This document shows, piece after piece, positions 35,746 through 49,251 of a DNA stretch of 64,000 bases. The number at the start of each line of letters is the position of its first letter. Position 1 is the first letter of the stretch. Location of the stretch: NCBI RefSeq assembly GCF_012295615.1, contig NZ_CP051183.1:1639001-1703000 (forward strand), in the 5' to 3' direction. This stretch comes from Bermanella marisrubri. Its GTDB lineage: Bacteria; Pseudomonadota; Gammaproteobacteria; Pseudomonadales; Oceanobacteraceae. A program made the position numbers and the translations under genes. The notes beneath the pieces are model-generated. The model was given only the letters and a program-made list of their open reading frames with translations, did not search any database and was not told the DNA's origin.

Positions 35746-37701
35746 CTAACCCTGCTTATTCTGCTTAGATTTTAGGAGGCTGATTTGTAATTGAGTGTTT
35801 TTACTTTGCCATGAAGCGAGTGTGTCATAATCTAATATCGGTTGTTGTTGACCCAATCGATAGCTGTATATGACTGAATACGTTAATACGCGTTTTACAT
35901 ATTCTCGTGTTTCGCTAAATGGAATGTTTTCGATCCATTGGTCGATGGGGCCCTGATTGCGCTTGAGCCAGCGTTTTACGTTCGTAGGACCAGCGTTGTA
36001 AGAAGCGGTAGCAAGCACCTTGTTATTGTTAAAGCGTTTAGCTAATTGTTTTAAATACCCACTGCCAAGATGAATGTTGTAGTCTGGTTTGATGAGGCTT
36101 CCATAGTTGTAGCGCACCCTAATTTTGCGGCTAATGCCTTTTGCTGTGGCCGGCATTAACTGCATCAAGCCTGTGGCGCCAGCAGAGCTCTTGGCATCAT
36201 GCATAAATGCACTTTCTTGTCTGGCAATGCCATATATCCAATTTTGGCTGATGTGGTGCTTTTGAGCTGCTGAGCTAAAGGCCTCTAAGTGCGCAAGAGG
36301 AAAGCGAAGCTGCAAATCATCCCAGTTTTTGACTTTCGCTAGCGTCATGATTGCTCGATCAGCCCAGCCATGCCGACCGGCAACAAGTGCCATAGCCAGT
36401 TGTCCTGACTCATCGTGTTGCTCCATTGCATAGCGCCATTCTCTGCGCGCTTGTGGAATTCTATTTAGCTCGAAGAAGGCTAGTGCTCGCTTAATGCTGT
36501 GATCTAGCCTAACAGTTTGAATTTTCGAAGGGGCTATATCGATAGATCGATGATTCATGTTTGCTTTTTGGCCTAGCTGCTGGCTAGCCATAAAACCATA
36601 GTAGTCGCGGTTCTTAGCCGCCTCCGCCAGATAGTATTGTACTTGGTTTGTATTCGCGCCCATCATTTGTAGAGCGCGGCCTTGCCAGTATTGCCATTGA
36701 CTGTCACGTTGAATGTTTGGGCTGGCGAGCTTGAATAGATGAGTGTAAACAAACCAATTACTGTTTTGTACTGCTCCGTGTAAAAAGGCGTGCTCCATTT
36801 TTGTGTCTATTAATTTGTGTTTGCTGGCTAATTGGTACCAGAAAAAAGCATCCTCTTCGCCTTTGCTAGCCATGGTGGTAATGGTTTCTTTTTGAATGCG
36901 CTCCAGCTGCGTTTGGCTGAAAAAGTTCAATATTGGATGGCTTGGGTCAATCTCATTTTTCTGGCGCAGTATGCTGCGTTTTGCTAGTAAGTAGCGGGCG
37001 TCATTGGGCAATTCTATTGCTGCTTCGTTAGATAGAATATTCCATGGTTTACGCCAAAGTGAGCGAACTAGCTTGGCGTGTTTTTGGTATTCGCTAGAAA
37101 GCATTTTTTGTAAATAGCGTGCTAAACGATAATGACGCTTATCAACCGATTTCAAGAAACGCTGCCAAATTAAATCTTGGCTGAGTAGTCCTTTGCGTTG
37201 CCAGTGTTGAAATACCTTGTCGCAGGCTTTAGGTAAGGGATCTCCCAATAGCCATAGTCTTTGGCCTTCGGTGATTGCTTCAAAGTGTCGATTGGTCTTG
37301 TTTAAAGAATGCGCATGATGGCAGCGTAAAGTAAGGCTGTTAGATGGAGTGTAATACTGGTTAAAGCGTTTCCAGTCATTTTTTCTGGCAAGGTAAAAAA
37401 GCCATTTTCGTTTTAATTGATCTGCGGCTGGTGTATTGCTGTGGGTTCTAAGGAACGCTTGAATTTTGTCATCGGGTCGTGTGTAGAAATGTCGGTATAT
37501 ATAGTCTGACTCTAGATAAGGAGTTAGCGGGTGATCTAAAGAACTGAGCTTTTGCTTGAAGCCAGTGTAGTTTCGGCTTTTGAGTAGCTTTTCAGCGTCA
37601 AGAAAATCTTGATGTAGGCCTGTTGTGTTGGCGATGGCATACCAAGGCATGACTAAAAAAGTCAGACTCAAACTCATCACGTAAAGTAAACGTGTCCCCA
37701 T
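35746..37701 (-). CDS. slt: soluble lytic murein transglycosylase
   Basis: A 651-residue periplasmic enzyme. Signal peptide (about 1-24), a long alpha-superhelical U domain (about 30-440), the linker domain, and the C-terminal lysozyme-like SLT domain (about 480-620). The catalytic Glu is in GIARQESAFMHDAKSSAGATG, and GLMQLMPATA and YNAGP are family motifs. It cleaves glycan strands to 1,6-anhydromuropeptides. slt is divergent from uup, as I recall in Pseudomonas. Confidence 0.95.
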   Translation of the reverse strand: MGTRLLYVMSLSLTFLVMPWYAIANTTGLHQDFLDAEKLLKSRNYTGFKQKLSSLDHPLTPYLESDYIYRHFYTRPDDKIQAFLRTHSNTPAADQLKRKWLFYLARKNDWKRFNQYYTPSNSLTLRCHHAHSLNKTNRHFEAITEGQRLWLLGDPLPKACDKVFQHWQRKGLLSQDLIWQRFLKSVDKRHYRLARYLQKMLSSEYQKHAKLVRSLWRKPWNILSNEAAIELPNDARYLLAKRSILRQKNEIDPSHPILNFFSQTQLERIQKETITTMASKGEEDAFFWYQLASKHKLIDTKMEHAFLHGAVQNSNWFVYTHLFKLASPNIQRDSQWQYWQGRALQMMGANTNQVQYYLAEAAKNRDYYGFMASQQLGQKANMNHRSIDIAPSKIQTVRLDHSIKRALAFFELNRIPQARREWRYAMEQHDESGQLAMALVAGRHGWADRAIMTLAKVKNWDDLQLRFPLAHLEAFSSAAQKHHISQNWIYGIARQESAFMHDAKSSAGATGLMQLMPATAKGISRKIRVRYNYGSLIKPDYNIHLGSGYLKQLAKRFNNNKVLATASYNAGPTNVKRWLKRNQGPIDQWIENIPFSETREYVKRVLTYSVIYSYRLGQQQPILDYDTLASWQSKNTQLQISLLKSKQNKQG

Positions 37702-37896
37702 AGGCTTCCCCCTAATCCTGAATTCAGCATAGCCGATTTTGATCAGCAGAGTCTTTTAAATAAATATATTTTGATAGAGTTTTTTGAACTAATGCCTGTT
37801 TCTGATGATGGGCGACCATGACAAGCCGTATAAAAACCCTGAAATCCCAAGCTACAAGGCTTACAATGGCGTTTTTTCATCGGTACACGAGTATTT

Positions 37897-39816
37897 ATGC
37901 CTGTTGCAATTCTAGAGCAAGTTTCCCTGCATTATGGTGAGCAGGTTCTTTTAGATCATTTAGATCTGACAATTAACGAGCGGGAACGTCTGTGTTTGGT
38001 TGGTCGAAATGGCGCTGGTAAGTCGACTCTTATGAGTTTATTGCTAGGGCGCAGGCAGCCTGATGGGGGTATCGTTCGCGTGCAAGATGGGTGTGTTGTG
38101 GCAGAGCTGCCGCAAACCTTACCGGCTGCGGATGAGCGCAGGGTAGAAGATGTGGTGCTTAGTGGCCAAGCTGAGCTTGCTGCGCTTTTGGCCGAATTTG
38201 ATGCCATCAGTCTAAGTGCTAATACCGATGCGGATATGCAAAAAATGGCCCGTTTACAAACAAAGATCGAATCTCAGGACGGCTGGCTTCTTCAGCAGAA
38301 AGCCGAGGCCATTATGGATAAGCTTAAACTGCCAAAGGATAAGCTGATGGCAGAGCTCTCAGGTGGATGGCGTCGTCGAGTAATGCTAGGGCGCGCGCTA
38401 TTGAGTGAGCCGGATTTGCTGCTGCTAGACGAGCCAACGAACCACTTGGATATACCCGCGATTGAATGGCTCGAAGAGCAGCTGGCGGATTTTAATGGGG
38501 CTGTGTTGTTTATTACCCATGATCGCGCGTTTATGGAAAAAGTAGCAAATCAGGTGTTGGATCTAGATAGGGGTAAGGTCTATCGCTTCGATGGTAGTGA
38601 CTATGAGGGACTTCAAGCTTGGCGTGAAAAACGCCTTGAAGATGAAGAAAAAGAGAATGCGCTATTTGATAAACGTCTTGCTGAAGAAGAAAAGTGGATT
38701 CGTCAAGGCATTAAGGCGCGTCGAACTCGCAATGAAGGACGTGTGAGAGCTTTAAAGGCTATGCGTAACGAGCGAAAGGCTCGCGTTGATCGTCAAGGTG
38801 TTAGTGATTTTGCTCTCGATTCCGCAGAAAAGTCAGGCAAGGTCGTGTTTGAAATTGAAAACCTTTGTTATAGCGTGGAAGAAAAAAATCTTGTGAAAGA
38901 TTTTTCTTCTATCGTGCAGCGAGGTGATCGCATTGGTCTTCTCGGGATTAACGGGTGTGGTAAAAGTACGCTGCTGAAACTGATGCTTAAGCAGTTGAAG
39001 CCTCAGGCAGGAACCGTAAAGCAAGGTACTAAATTAGAAATTGCTTACTTTGATCAATTGCGTGCTGAATTGGATCCTGAAAAAAACATTATCGATAACC
39101 TTGCTCAAGGTAGAGAGTTCATTGAAATTGGCGATCAGAAAAAACACATTTTTAGCTATCTCTCTGACTTTTTATTTACGCCCGCTAGAGCGCGAACACC
39201 AGTGAAGGCATTGTCAGGTGGTGAGGCAAGCAGAGTGATGTTGGCTAAGTTGTTCAGTAAACCTTCAAATCTTTTGGTTTTGGACGAGCCGACTAATGAC
39301 TTAGACGTGGAAACACTAGAATTGTTGGAAAGTCGCTTGATGGAGTATGAGGGAACTGTGTTGGTGGTGAGTCACGATCGATCATTTCTTGATAATGTTG
39401 TTTCTTACTTGTACGTATTCGACGGCGACGGACGCGTAAGTGAACATATTGGTGGTTATCAAGACTGGTACGAGCGTGGCTTTCGCTTAAAGGACGCTAG
39501 CGCCAAACCCATTACGGATCGCCAACAAAAACAAACTAAATCGACTAATCCTGAGCCGCAGAAAACCAAAGAAAAAGCCAAGGTGAAGTTGAGTTATAAA
39601 CTTCAGCTTGAGCTAGATGAGTTGCCACAAATTATCGAAAATCTTGAGCGAGAAGTTGCTGAGTTAACTCAAGAAACAACGGCCATTGATTTTTATCAGC
39701 GCGATACGGATTTTGTTACTGAGCGCCTGCACCTGTTAGAGGTAAAGCAAGGGGAGTTAATGGAAAAAGAAGAGCGCTGGTTGGAGTTGGAAGCGATGAA
39801 GGAAGGTGATGCATAA
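37897..39816 (+). CDS. uup: ABC-F family ATPase Uup
   Basis: A 639-residue cytoplasmic protein with two ABC domains and no membrane segments. Walker A motifs are GRNGAGKST (near residue 36) and GINGCGKST (near 350); signature motifs are LSGGWRRR and LSGGEASR; Walker B are LLLLDEPTNHLD and LLVLDEPTNDLD. A C-terminal coiled coil (about 565-635) with a preceding Lys/Thr/Pro-rich linker is the Uup DNA- or ribosome-binding extension. Uup affects precise transposon excision and ribosome function. The next gene overlaps its stop by 1 nt. Confidence 0.95.
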   Translation: MPVAILEQVSLHYGEQVLLDHLDLTINERERLCLVGRNGAGKSTLMSLLLGRRQPDGGIVRVQDGCVVAELPQTLPAADERRVEDVVLSGQAELAALLAEFDAISLSANTDADMQKMARLQTKIESQDGWLLQQKAEAIMDKLKLPKDKLMAELSGGWRRRVMLGRALLSEPDLLLLDEPTNHLDIPAIEWLEEQLADFNGAVLFITHDRAFMEKVANQVLDLDRGKVYRFDGSDYEGLQAWREKRLEDEEKENALFDKRLAEEEKWIRQGIKARRTRNEGRVRALKAMRNERKARVDRQGVSDFALDSAEKSGKVVFEIENLCYSVEEKNLVKDFSSIVQRGDRIGLLGINGCGKSTLLKLMLKQLKPQAGTVKQGTKLEIAYFDQLRAELDPEKNIIDNLAQGREFIEIGDQKKHIFSYLSDFLFTPARARTPVKALSGGEASRVMLAKLFSKPSNLLVLDEPTNDLDVETLELLESRLMEYEGTVLVVSHDRSFLDNVVSYLYVFDGDGRVSEHIGGYQDWYERGFRLKDASAKPITDRQQKQTKSTNPEPQKTKEKAKVKLSYKLQLELDELPQIIENLEREVAELTQETTAIDFYQRDTDFVTERLHLLEVKQGELMEKEERWLELEAMKEGDA

Positions 39817-40301
39817 TGGGTGTATGGATCATTATTGTTCTGGGTATGCTTGTGATATTCGGCAGTGTGCAATGGCTCAGGCCTAGTGTGAAAGAAAAGA
39901 AGCAGGGGCAGTGGCGCCACCAGGCATTGATGGCTGGGATGAAGGTGAGCTTGCAGGGCTTACCAGCAGAGCCAAAGGAGAGTGGTATTCGTGATGATGT
40001 TAACGGCGCTAGTTATATTCTTTATAACCCTAAACCAAGTAAAAAAGATACATGCAAGTTTGCAGTGGTTAAGCAGCAAGGGTGGATGCAAGAGGGGCTT
40101 CCGGAGGGTTGGAGTTGGTACAAAGAGAAACCTAGTGTTGATTTGGATGCAGTGAGTAGAGTTATTGGTCGATTGCCCGAGAGTTCCGTTGCGATTGAGC
40201 GAACTCCAGATTACTCACGGGTTATCTGGTGGGAGAATGGTCAGACATATGATCCTGACCATTTGAAGCAGACGTTAGAAAAACTGCAGGCTATTTCTTA
40301 G
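39816..40301 (+). CDS. hypothetical membrane-anchored protein
   Basis: A 161-residue protein with one N-terminal transmembrane helix (about 3-20) and a soluble, probably cytoplasmic or periplasmic domain. I do not recognise a family. A small conserved-looking patch is EGLPEGWSWYKEKPSVDL. It is translationally coupled to uup (TAATG), which suggests a shared transcript. Its last 11 bases overlap the convergent next gene. Confidence 0.7.
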   Translation: MGVWIIIVLGMLVIFGSVQWLRPSVKEKKQGQWRHQALMAGMKVSLQGLPAEPKESGIRDDVNGASYILYNPKPSKKDTCKFAVVKQQGWMQEGLPEGWSWYKEKPSVDLDAVSRVIGRLPESSVAIERTPDYSRVIWWENGQTYDPDHLKQTLEKLQAIS

Positions 40302-41115
40302 CCTGCATAGATCGATTGTAGTGATCGCCAATGCTTACGAGGTTTTGAGCAATGCGATCACCATAAGTACTGATAACGAAAGGTACAGCGTTTTCGTTGT
40401 AGTTGAAAATAGACTTATTGATGAACTCCCATTTCACCTCTACTTGATCTAGAGAGCGATAGATGGATTTGTCTTTGTCGGTGTTTGTTTTTAATTGAGC
40501 CAAAAGTTTATCGAATTGTGCAGCTTGTTTTTCCATGCCGCCTTCGTTGATCTTGATTACCATTACTTGACCCAAGCTAGATGTGCTACGTGCTGCGTAT
40601 TCTGCTGTTAGGGTTTGAATAATGATACCCATCTGACGGGTTAATTCAGTTTGAGATGAAATAGGGAAGTCAGAGCTCTGCTTTAAATTGTCATAAAGGT
40701 TCTGTAGCTCTTCGTTGAGCGTTACAGCATTTTTACTTAATTCATCAACCAAGCGAGCGTTGGCATATCCTTGAGTTAAAAAGTCTGCACGGTTCACTTC
40801 TAATAATTTTTTGTACTCTTGCCAGCTTTTGACAACCTTGGCTACGCCATCGAGTTTTGAAGTAGGCGCTGAACTTGCGGTGATTTCGTCCAAATGAGAA
40901 TCAAACTGTTTAATGCCAGATTCGATTTCACGGTTGTATCGAGAATCACCTTCTAGGCCACTAAACATGTAGTAGTCACTCAGAATGGCGTAACTAACAA
41001 TGCGCATGTCATATATTCGCTTAAGAAGATCGCCGGTGTTGGCGTCCGCCTTTACTGTTATGGCAAGGCATAGAGAGAGTACGATTAGGCTAAGGCCGTG
41101 TATTTTTTTTATCAT
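40291..41115 (-). CDS. hypothetical periplasmic helical protein
   Basis: A 274-residue exported protein with a signal peptide (about 1-25, ending TVKADA). The mature part is nearly all helix with charged and polar heptads and no cysteine, like the four-helix sensor domains of PilJ-type chemoreceptors. There is no membrane anchor after the signal and no output domain. Function unknown. It is convergent with the uup operon and divergent from fadBA. Confidence 0.7.
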   Translation of the reverse strand: MIKKIHGLSLIVLSLCLAITVKADANTGDLLKRIYDMRIVSYAILSDYYMFSGLEGDSRYNREIESGIKQFDSHLDEITASSAPTSKLDGVAKVVKSWQEYKKLLEVNRADFLTQGYANARLVDELSKNAVTLNEELQNLYDNLKQSSDFPISSQTELTRQMGIIIQTLTAEYAARSTSSLGQVMVIKINEGGMEKQAAQFDKLLAQLKTNTDKDKSIYRSLDQVEVKWEFINKSIFNYNENAVPFVISTYGDRIAQNLVSIGDHYNRSMQAKK

Positions 41116-41580
41116 TATTTTTATCCTGCAGCTTTTACGTCAGCGTCAACGCCATAGTTTGTTCAATTTTGTAAAGGAATTAAAGGGTTTTTGTGGACCT
41201 TTTATCATTTATTTTCATATCTATCCTTGATTCTTATGATGTATGCCGCATTTAGAGCGGATGTAGGCAAGAACGTACCATTTGCTGCAAATTGTCCTGT
41301 GTAGTCTACAGTGTAAAAGATCATTTTTGCCCATGACGGGTGTTGCCCTGGTTATTTATCCAGCAAAAAGCCAATCTTTTGATGAAAAACGCCATTAAAT
41401 GGTTGACTTTTTAGGTGAGATTTACGAAGGTTCGAACACCAAATTCAAACGGGCGTATGAATTAGGTTAATTGGGTGTTTTTTAACCAAATGCCCGTCAG
41501 AAAACAGTAGAGCAGGCCAAGTACTCTGTATTTGGTCTGTTTTGCGTTAACTCAGCTAAACATAGCGTGGAGATGTGTTG
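41116..41580. promoter_or_regulatory. fadBA upstream region with PsrA-like operator
   Basis: A 465-bp gap. The clearest element is a 20-bp inverted repeat at 41443-41462: TTCAAAC, GGGC, GTATGAA with an A/T on each side. It differs at one base from the TTCAAAC-N4-GTTTGAA form I associate with the TetR-type fatty-acid regulator PsrA of Pseudomonas and relatives. Another perfect 13-bp palindrome (ATTTGC-T-GCAAAT) is at 41280-41292. A TTGACT at 41403-41408 is a possible -35, but I see no good -10. The rest shows nothing I can name. Confidence 0.6.
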
Positions 41581-44933
<3,353 letters not shown>

Positions 44934-44961
44934 TCTTTGAATAAGATTATGAGTTAATCCT

Positions 44962-44993
44962 AAAAAGGGCTGGGTTTTTACCTGGCCCTTTTT
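44962..44993 (+). terminator. Rho-independent terminator after fadA
   Basis: AAAAAGGGC pairs with GCCCTTTTT across an imperfect upper stem, followed by T residues, about 30 nt after the fadA stop. Confidence 0.85.
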
Positions 44994-45013
44994 GTTTTCA
45001 ATGAGGTTGATTG

Positions 45014-45229
45014 ATGAAAATAAAGTCAGGAATTTATAAGCATTACAAAGGTTCGTTATACAAGGTTATGGGCTGTGTGCAACACAGTGAAACAGAAGAG
45101 TGGCTGGTCTCCTATCAAGCCCTGTATGGAGAATATGGCTATTGGGTTAGACCCTATGGTATGTTTGTCGAGAACGTTGTTCTGGATGGGGTTGAGGTGC
45201 CTAGGTTTAAATTGATGGTTGAAGACTAG
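45014..45229 (+). CDS. DUF1653 domain protein
   Basis: A 71-residue protein with SGIYKHYKGSLYKVMG, HSETEEWLVSYQALYGEYG and WVRPYGMFVENV, the DUF1653 pattern. These are small beta-rich proteins of unknown function. Start ATG 45014 has GAGG about 7 nt upstream. It is convergent with the next gene (6 nt apart). Confidence 0.88.
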   Translation: MKIKSGIYKHYKGSLYKVMGCVQHSETEEWLVSYQALYGEYGYWVRPYGMFVENVVLDGVEVPRFKLMVED

Positions 45230-45235
45230 CTTCAA

Positions 45236-45997
45236 TTAAAACGCTTTTTTGTTTCCAGCCAGTACGTTTGTGTCTTTGGGTATGCCGAACTCATCTACTG
45301 TATTTTCCTCCTCGTCTATTTGTTTTTCTAGTTTCTCTGCTACGGCATTGCCAAAGAGTACTTGGTTTTTATGGCTGATTTTACGAACCCATTCAATCTT
45401 TCCATCAAATGTAAGGTTTGTTTCGATGAGCAGTTTTTTGGCGTATTTGTAATAATTGGTTGCAGTCGCAGGGTCACTGCGTTCGCCAGCTTCATCGCCA
45501 AGACGTTCATATGCGCTGACTTGTAGATCGAGCATTCGGCGTTTCATGGATGTGCGCATTGTATTGGCTTCACCTTGGCCTAATAATTTCCTATTGGCGG
45601 CCGATTTTATGTATTTGCTGGCTTTTGAGAAAATGCGCTTCGCATGATTGATTTCGTTATCGTTGTCTAGCTGCTGAACAACGTGTATCTGGCTTATTTT
45701 GTCTTTAAATGATTGAATTTCATTTTCGTAAGTTTGGCTATTATCTTCACCAAGAATACCGTCGCGATGACGCATCTGACAGCGGTAGTAATCCATCAGT
45801 GTATGCAGGATGTCGGGAGCGTCAATCAATTTGCTGCACTCACTGAGAGCGTCCCAAATTTCATTAGCATAGACAAGAATGCGTTTGCCTCTCAATCGTT
45901 GCTCTGTTAGTTTCTTTTCTTTTACGCTCATGTGGTGCGCAACCATTAGGGCGCCAGCAATTAATACTATGCTGATAATTACGATAAAAATGATCAT
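45236..45997 (-). CDS. hypothetical membrane-anchored helical protein
   Basis: A 253-residue protein with one N-terminal transmembrane helix (about 2-21) and a basic, helical cytoplasmic part with a TPR-like stretch (about 150-215, DLQVSAYERLGDEAGERSDPATATNYYKYAKKLL). No named domain recognised. A gene of similar position between fadBA and topA exists in Pseudomonas as I recall. It is divergent from topA. Confidence 0.7.
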   Translation of the reverse strand: MIIFIVIISIVLIAGALMVAHHMSVKEKKLTEQRLRGKRILVYANEIWDALSECSKLIDAPDILHTLMDYYRCQMRHRDGILGEDNSQTYENEIQSFKDKISQIHVVQQLDNDNEINHAKRIFSKASKYIKSAANRKLLGQGEANTMRTSMKRRMLDLQVSAYERLGDEAGERSDPATATNYYKYAKKLLIETNLTFDGKIEWVRKISHKNQVLFGNAVAEKLEKQIDEEENTVDEFGIPKDTNVLAGNKKAF

Positions 45998-46195
45998 AAA
46001 ATTTGCAATTTTTATTGTTCCAGACTAATCCTTGATTGAAGTATAGCAGTCACATACACGCTAATAGTGTTTATTTATTAGTCATTTAAGGTGTTGTGTA
46101 ACAGATTATTGGGTTTTTACTTGACCCGTAGCAGTTGCCACCTTATATATGTGCCAGCTTAAATTTATAGAAATACCTAGGGATATTGCAGGTAT

Positions 46196-48931
46196 ATGGG
46201 AAAATCGCTTGTTATAGTCGAGTCACCGGCAAAGGCAAAAACAATCAATAAGTATTTGGGGAAAGACTTTATCGTGAAGTCTTCGGTCGGTCATGTCCGC
46301 GATTTGCCAACTGGTGCGAACAAGCAGCCTGTGGATCCAAAAGAGCGTGCTCGCCAGGCGGCAATTACGCGTAAGATGTCGCCCGAAGATAAAGTCATCC
46401 ATAAAAAGAAGAAAGAAAAGGAAAAGCTCATCAATAAGATGGGGATTGATCCTGAACATGGGTGGAAGGCTCATTACGAGATACTACCGGGTAAAGAAAA
46501 GGTGGTTAGTGAGTTGCAGAAGCTTGCTAAGGATGCTGATGCCATCTATCTCGCGACGGATTTGGATAGAGAGGGGGAGGCCATCGCTTGGCACCTAAAA
46601 GAGGTGATTGGCGATACGGGAGCTCCCTATAAGCGTGTGGTTTTCAACGAAATTACCAAAACGGCAATTCAGCAGGCCTTTGAACAACCCTCTGATGTTG
46701 ATAAGCATCGAGTTGATGCGCAACAGGCACGTCGCTTCTTGGATCGAGTTGTGGGCTTTATGGTTTCGCCATTGCTGTGGTCAAAGATCGCACGAGGATT
46801 GTCGGCTGGTCGTGTTCAATCGGTAGCGGTGCGTCTAGTGGTTGAGCGTGAAGCTGAGATTCGCGCATTTGTACCTGAAGAGTATTGGGAAACCTTTAGT
46901 CACCTTAAGGGTAAGTCCAGTGATGCTATTCGTTTTCAGGTAACGAAAGAAGGCGATAAAGAATATAAGCCTGTGAATGAAGAGCAGGCCATGGCAGCAG
47001 TGAAGAAGCTTGAGGCGAATGGTTATGAAATTACCAATCGCGAAGACAAGCCAACGCGTTCTAAGCCAGCAGCACCCTTTATCACATCAACTCTACAGCA
47101 AGCGGCTAGCACGCGTTTAGGGTTTAGCGTTAAGAAAACCATGATGATGGCTCAGCGCTTGTATGAGGCCGGATACATCACCTATATGCGTACGGATAGC
47201 ACCAACTTAAGCCAAGATGCTATCTCGGGCGCGCGTGATTATATTCAGAACAAATTCGGTGATGATTATTTGCCGGAGAATCCAAGGATTTACAGTAGTA
47301 AGGAAGGCGCTCAAGAGGCGCATGAAGCTATTCGACCATCGGATGTTCGTATGACATCTAATCTTTTGAATGGCATGGAGCCCGATGCACACAAGCTATA
47401 TGATTTGATTCGTAGTCGTTTTTTAGCGTGTCAAATGGCCGATGCTCAATTTACCAGTACGACTTTAACCGCTAAATGTGGTGACTTTGAACTGAAAGCA
47501 AAAGGGCGAGTGATTCGCTTTGATGGTCATATGGCAGCCTTGTCCGCGCAATCCAAGAGTGAGGATGATAAGGTTCTACCAGATCTTCAAGCAGGTGACC
47601 CGTTAACACTAGAACAGGTTGAGCCTAAGCAGCATTTTACTAAACCAACTGCGCGCTATAACGAAGCGAGCTTGGTTCGTGAACTTGAAAAGCGTGGTAT
47701 CGGTCGTCCTTCTACTTACGCTTCTATTATTTCCACTATTCAAGATCGCGGTTATGTGCGTCTTGAAGGTCGTCGTTTTTACGCGGAAAAAATGGGTGAG
47801 ATTGTTACCCATCGTTTGCAAGAAAACTTTACAGATTTAATGGATTACAGCTTTACGGCCAATATGGAAGAGCAGTTGGACGACATCGCAGAAGGTCGTG
47901 ATAACTGGAAACACGTTTTAGACTCATTTTATAAAGACTTCTCGATTAAGCTGGATAAAGCCAGTAACGACGAAGATGGGATGCGTCCCAATACACCTGT
48001 GCCGACAGATATTGAGTGCCCAGAGTGTGGTCGTCATATGATGATTCGTACGGGTTCTACAGGTGTATTCTTGGGTTGTGAAGGTTATTCATTGCCACCC
48101 AAAGAGCGTTGCACCAAAACCATGAATCTAACGCCGGGTGATGAAGCAATTTCAGCTAACGAAGATGAAGAAGCAGAGATGCGCCGTCTTCGTGAAAAGC
48201 GCCGCTGTGATAAGTGTGGTGCTGCTATGGAAAGCTATTTGCTCGATGAAAAGCGCAAGGTTCATATTTGCGGTAATAATCCAGATTGTTCGGGTTACGA
48301 AGTTGAGTTTGGTACGTTTAAGATCAAAGGATACGAAGGTCCGACACTCGAGTGTGATAAGTGCGGCAGTGAAATGCAGCTAAAAAATGGTCGCTTCGGT
48401 AAATATTTTGGTTGTACCAATGAAGAGTGTAAAAATACTCGCAAATTGCTGAAGAATGGTCAGCCAGCGCCGCCTAAAATGGATCCAATTCCATGTCCTG
48501 AGCTTAAGTGCGAGAAAGTTGATGATACTTACGTTCTGCGAGACGGTGCTTCTGGTTTGTTTTTAGCGGCGAGTCAGTTCCCTAAAAATCGTGAAACCCG
48601 CGCGCCTAAAGTGGAGGAGCTGTTACCGCATCAGGCTGAATTACCAGAGAAGTATCATTTTTTGTTGGATGCACCAACAAAAGATTCAGATGGCAATCCA
48701 ACCACTGTTCGATTCTCTCGTAAGACACAGCAGATTTATGTTGCGTCGGATAAGGATGGTAAAGCGACGGGTTGGAGTGCTTTCTATGAAGATGGAAAAT
48801 GGGCGATAACTGAGAAAAAGACGTCGGCCAAGAAGACTTCGGCTAAAAAAACCTCAGCGAAAAAGACGAGCGCTAAGAAGAAGACTTCCGCAAAGAAAAA
48901 AACGTCTGCTAAAAAGAAAACGTCGAAATAA
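46196..48931 (+). CDS. topA: DNA topoisomerase I
   Basis: A 911-residue type IA topoisomerase that relaxes negative supercoils. The Toprim domain has [12 protein letters not shown] at the N-terminus and [13 protein letters not shown]; the active-site Tyr is in [13 protein letters not shown] (near residue 320). Three C-terminal zinc ribbons follow ([24 protein letters not shown] modules, about 600-760). The last 38 residues are a tandem K-K-T-S-A repeat, a histone H1-like basic tail. Start ATG 46196 matches the family. Confidence 0.97.
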   Translation: MGKSLVIVESPAKAKTINKYLGKDFIVKSSVGHVRDLPTGANKQPVDPKERARQAAITRKMSPEDKVIHKKKKEKEKLINKMGIDPEHGWKAHYEILPGKEKVVSELQKLAKDADAIYLATDLDREGEAIAWHLKEVIGDTGAPYKRVVFNEITKTAIQQAFEQPSDVDKHRVDAQQARRFLDRVVGFMVSPLLWSKIARGLSAGRVQSVAVRLVVEREAEIRAFVPEEYWETFSHLKGKSSDAIRFQVTKEGDKEYKPVNEEQAMAAVKKLEANGYEITNREDKPTRSKPAAPFITSTLQQAASTRLGFSVKKTMMMAQRLYEAGYITYMRTDSTNLSQDAISGARDYIQNKFGDDYLPENPRIYSSKEGAQEAHEAIRPSDVRMTSNLLNGMEPDAHKLYDLIRSRFLACQMADAQFTSTTLTAKCGDFELKAKGRVIRFDGHMAALSAQSKSEDDKVLPDLQAGDPLTLEQVEPKQHFTKPTARYNEASLVRELEKRGIGRPSTYASIISTIQDRGYVRLEGRRFYAEKMGEIVTHRLQENFTDLMDYSFTANMEEQLDDIAEGRDNWKHVLDSFYKDFSIKLDKASNDEDGMRPNTPVPTDIECPECGRHMMIRTGSTGVFLGCEGYSLPPKERCTKTMNLTPGDEAISANEDEEAEMRRLREKRRCDKCGAAMESYLLDEKRKVHICGNNPDCSGYEVEFGTFKIKGYEGPTLECDKCGSEMQLKNGRFGKYFGCTNEECKNTRKLLKNGQPAPPKMDPIPCPELKCEKVDDTYVLRDGASGLFLAASQFPKNRETRAPKVEELLPHQAELPEKYHFLLDAPTKDSDGNPTTVRFSRKTQQIYVASDKDGKATGWSAFYEDGKWAITEKKTSAKKTSAKKTSAKKTSAKKKTSAKKKTSAKKKTSK

Positions 48932-48942
48932 TTCGACTTTCC

Positions 48943-48968
48943 AAAAACCCGGCTTAGCCGGGTTTTTT
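48943..48968 (+). terminator. Rho-independent terminator after topA
   Basis: AAAAACCCGGC and GCCGGGTTTTTT around a TTA loop, 11 nt after the topA stop. Confidence 0.95.
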
Positions 48969-48979
48969 ATGTTCAAGAA

Positions 48980-49244
48980 AGGGCACCTCTTATAAGTCAA
49001 TTTGACTCTGCAAGATGCCTGTCGTGCTTTCATTCAAGGAAGGCTTTGCCGCGTAATGACGAGTCCTTTCCAAGAAGTCTGACACCGAAGGAAAGTGCTA
49101 CAGGCCTTGCCCTTCGGGGCCTTGCTCGTGTTCCAATCTCTGTGTTGTGGTATTTTGATTTAACCCGTTAGACCTTCAATACCACGCCTTGATCTTGAAA
49201 CACGATCAAGGCCAGAGCTTAAAGTGACTTATAAGAGGTGCCCT
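48980..49244. mobile_element. 265-bp MITE-like element with perfect 20-bp terminal inverted repeats
   Basis: The left end (48980-48999, AGGGCACCTCTTATAAGTCA) and right end (49225-49244) are exact inverted copies over 20 bp. No open frame of useful length is inside. The interior holds further hairpins: GTGGTATT/AATACCAC (49147-49154, 49178-49185) and GCCTTGATC/GATCAAGGC (49186-49194, 49204-49212). I cannot see a clear target-site duplication; short A runs flank both ends. It fills the gap between topA and the hydrolase gene, and its right repeat supplies GAGGTG 11 nt before that gene's ATG. Confidence 0.75.
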
Positions 49245-49251
49245 AAAGTCT

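Noticed and set aside
41403-41430. A fadBA promoter from TTGACT at 41403
   Set aside because: No acceptable -10 hexamer lies 16-18 nt downstream, so the transcription start is left open.
48817-48931. Short tandem repeats resembling a CRISPR array
   Set aside because: They are in frame within topA, lack unique spacers and encode the KKTSA tail.
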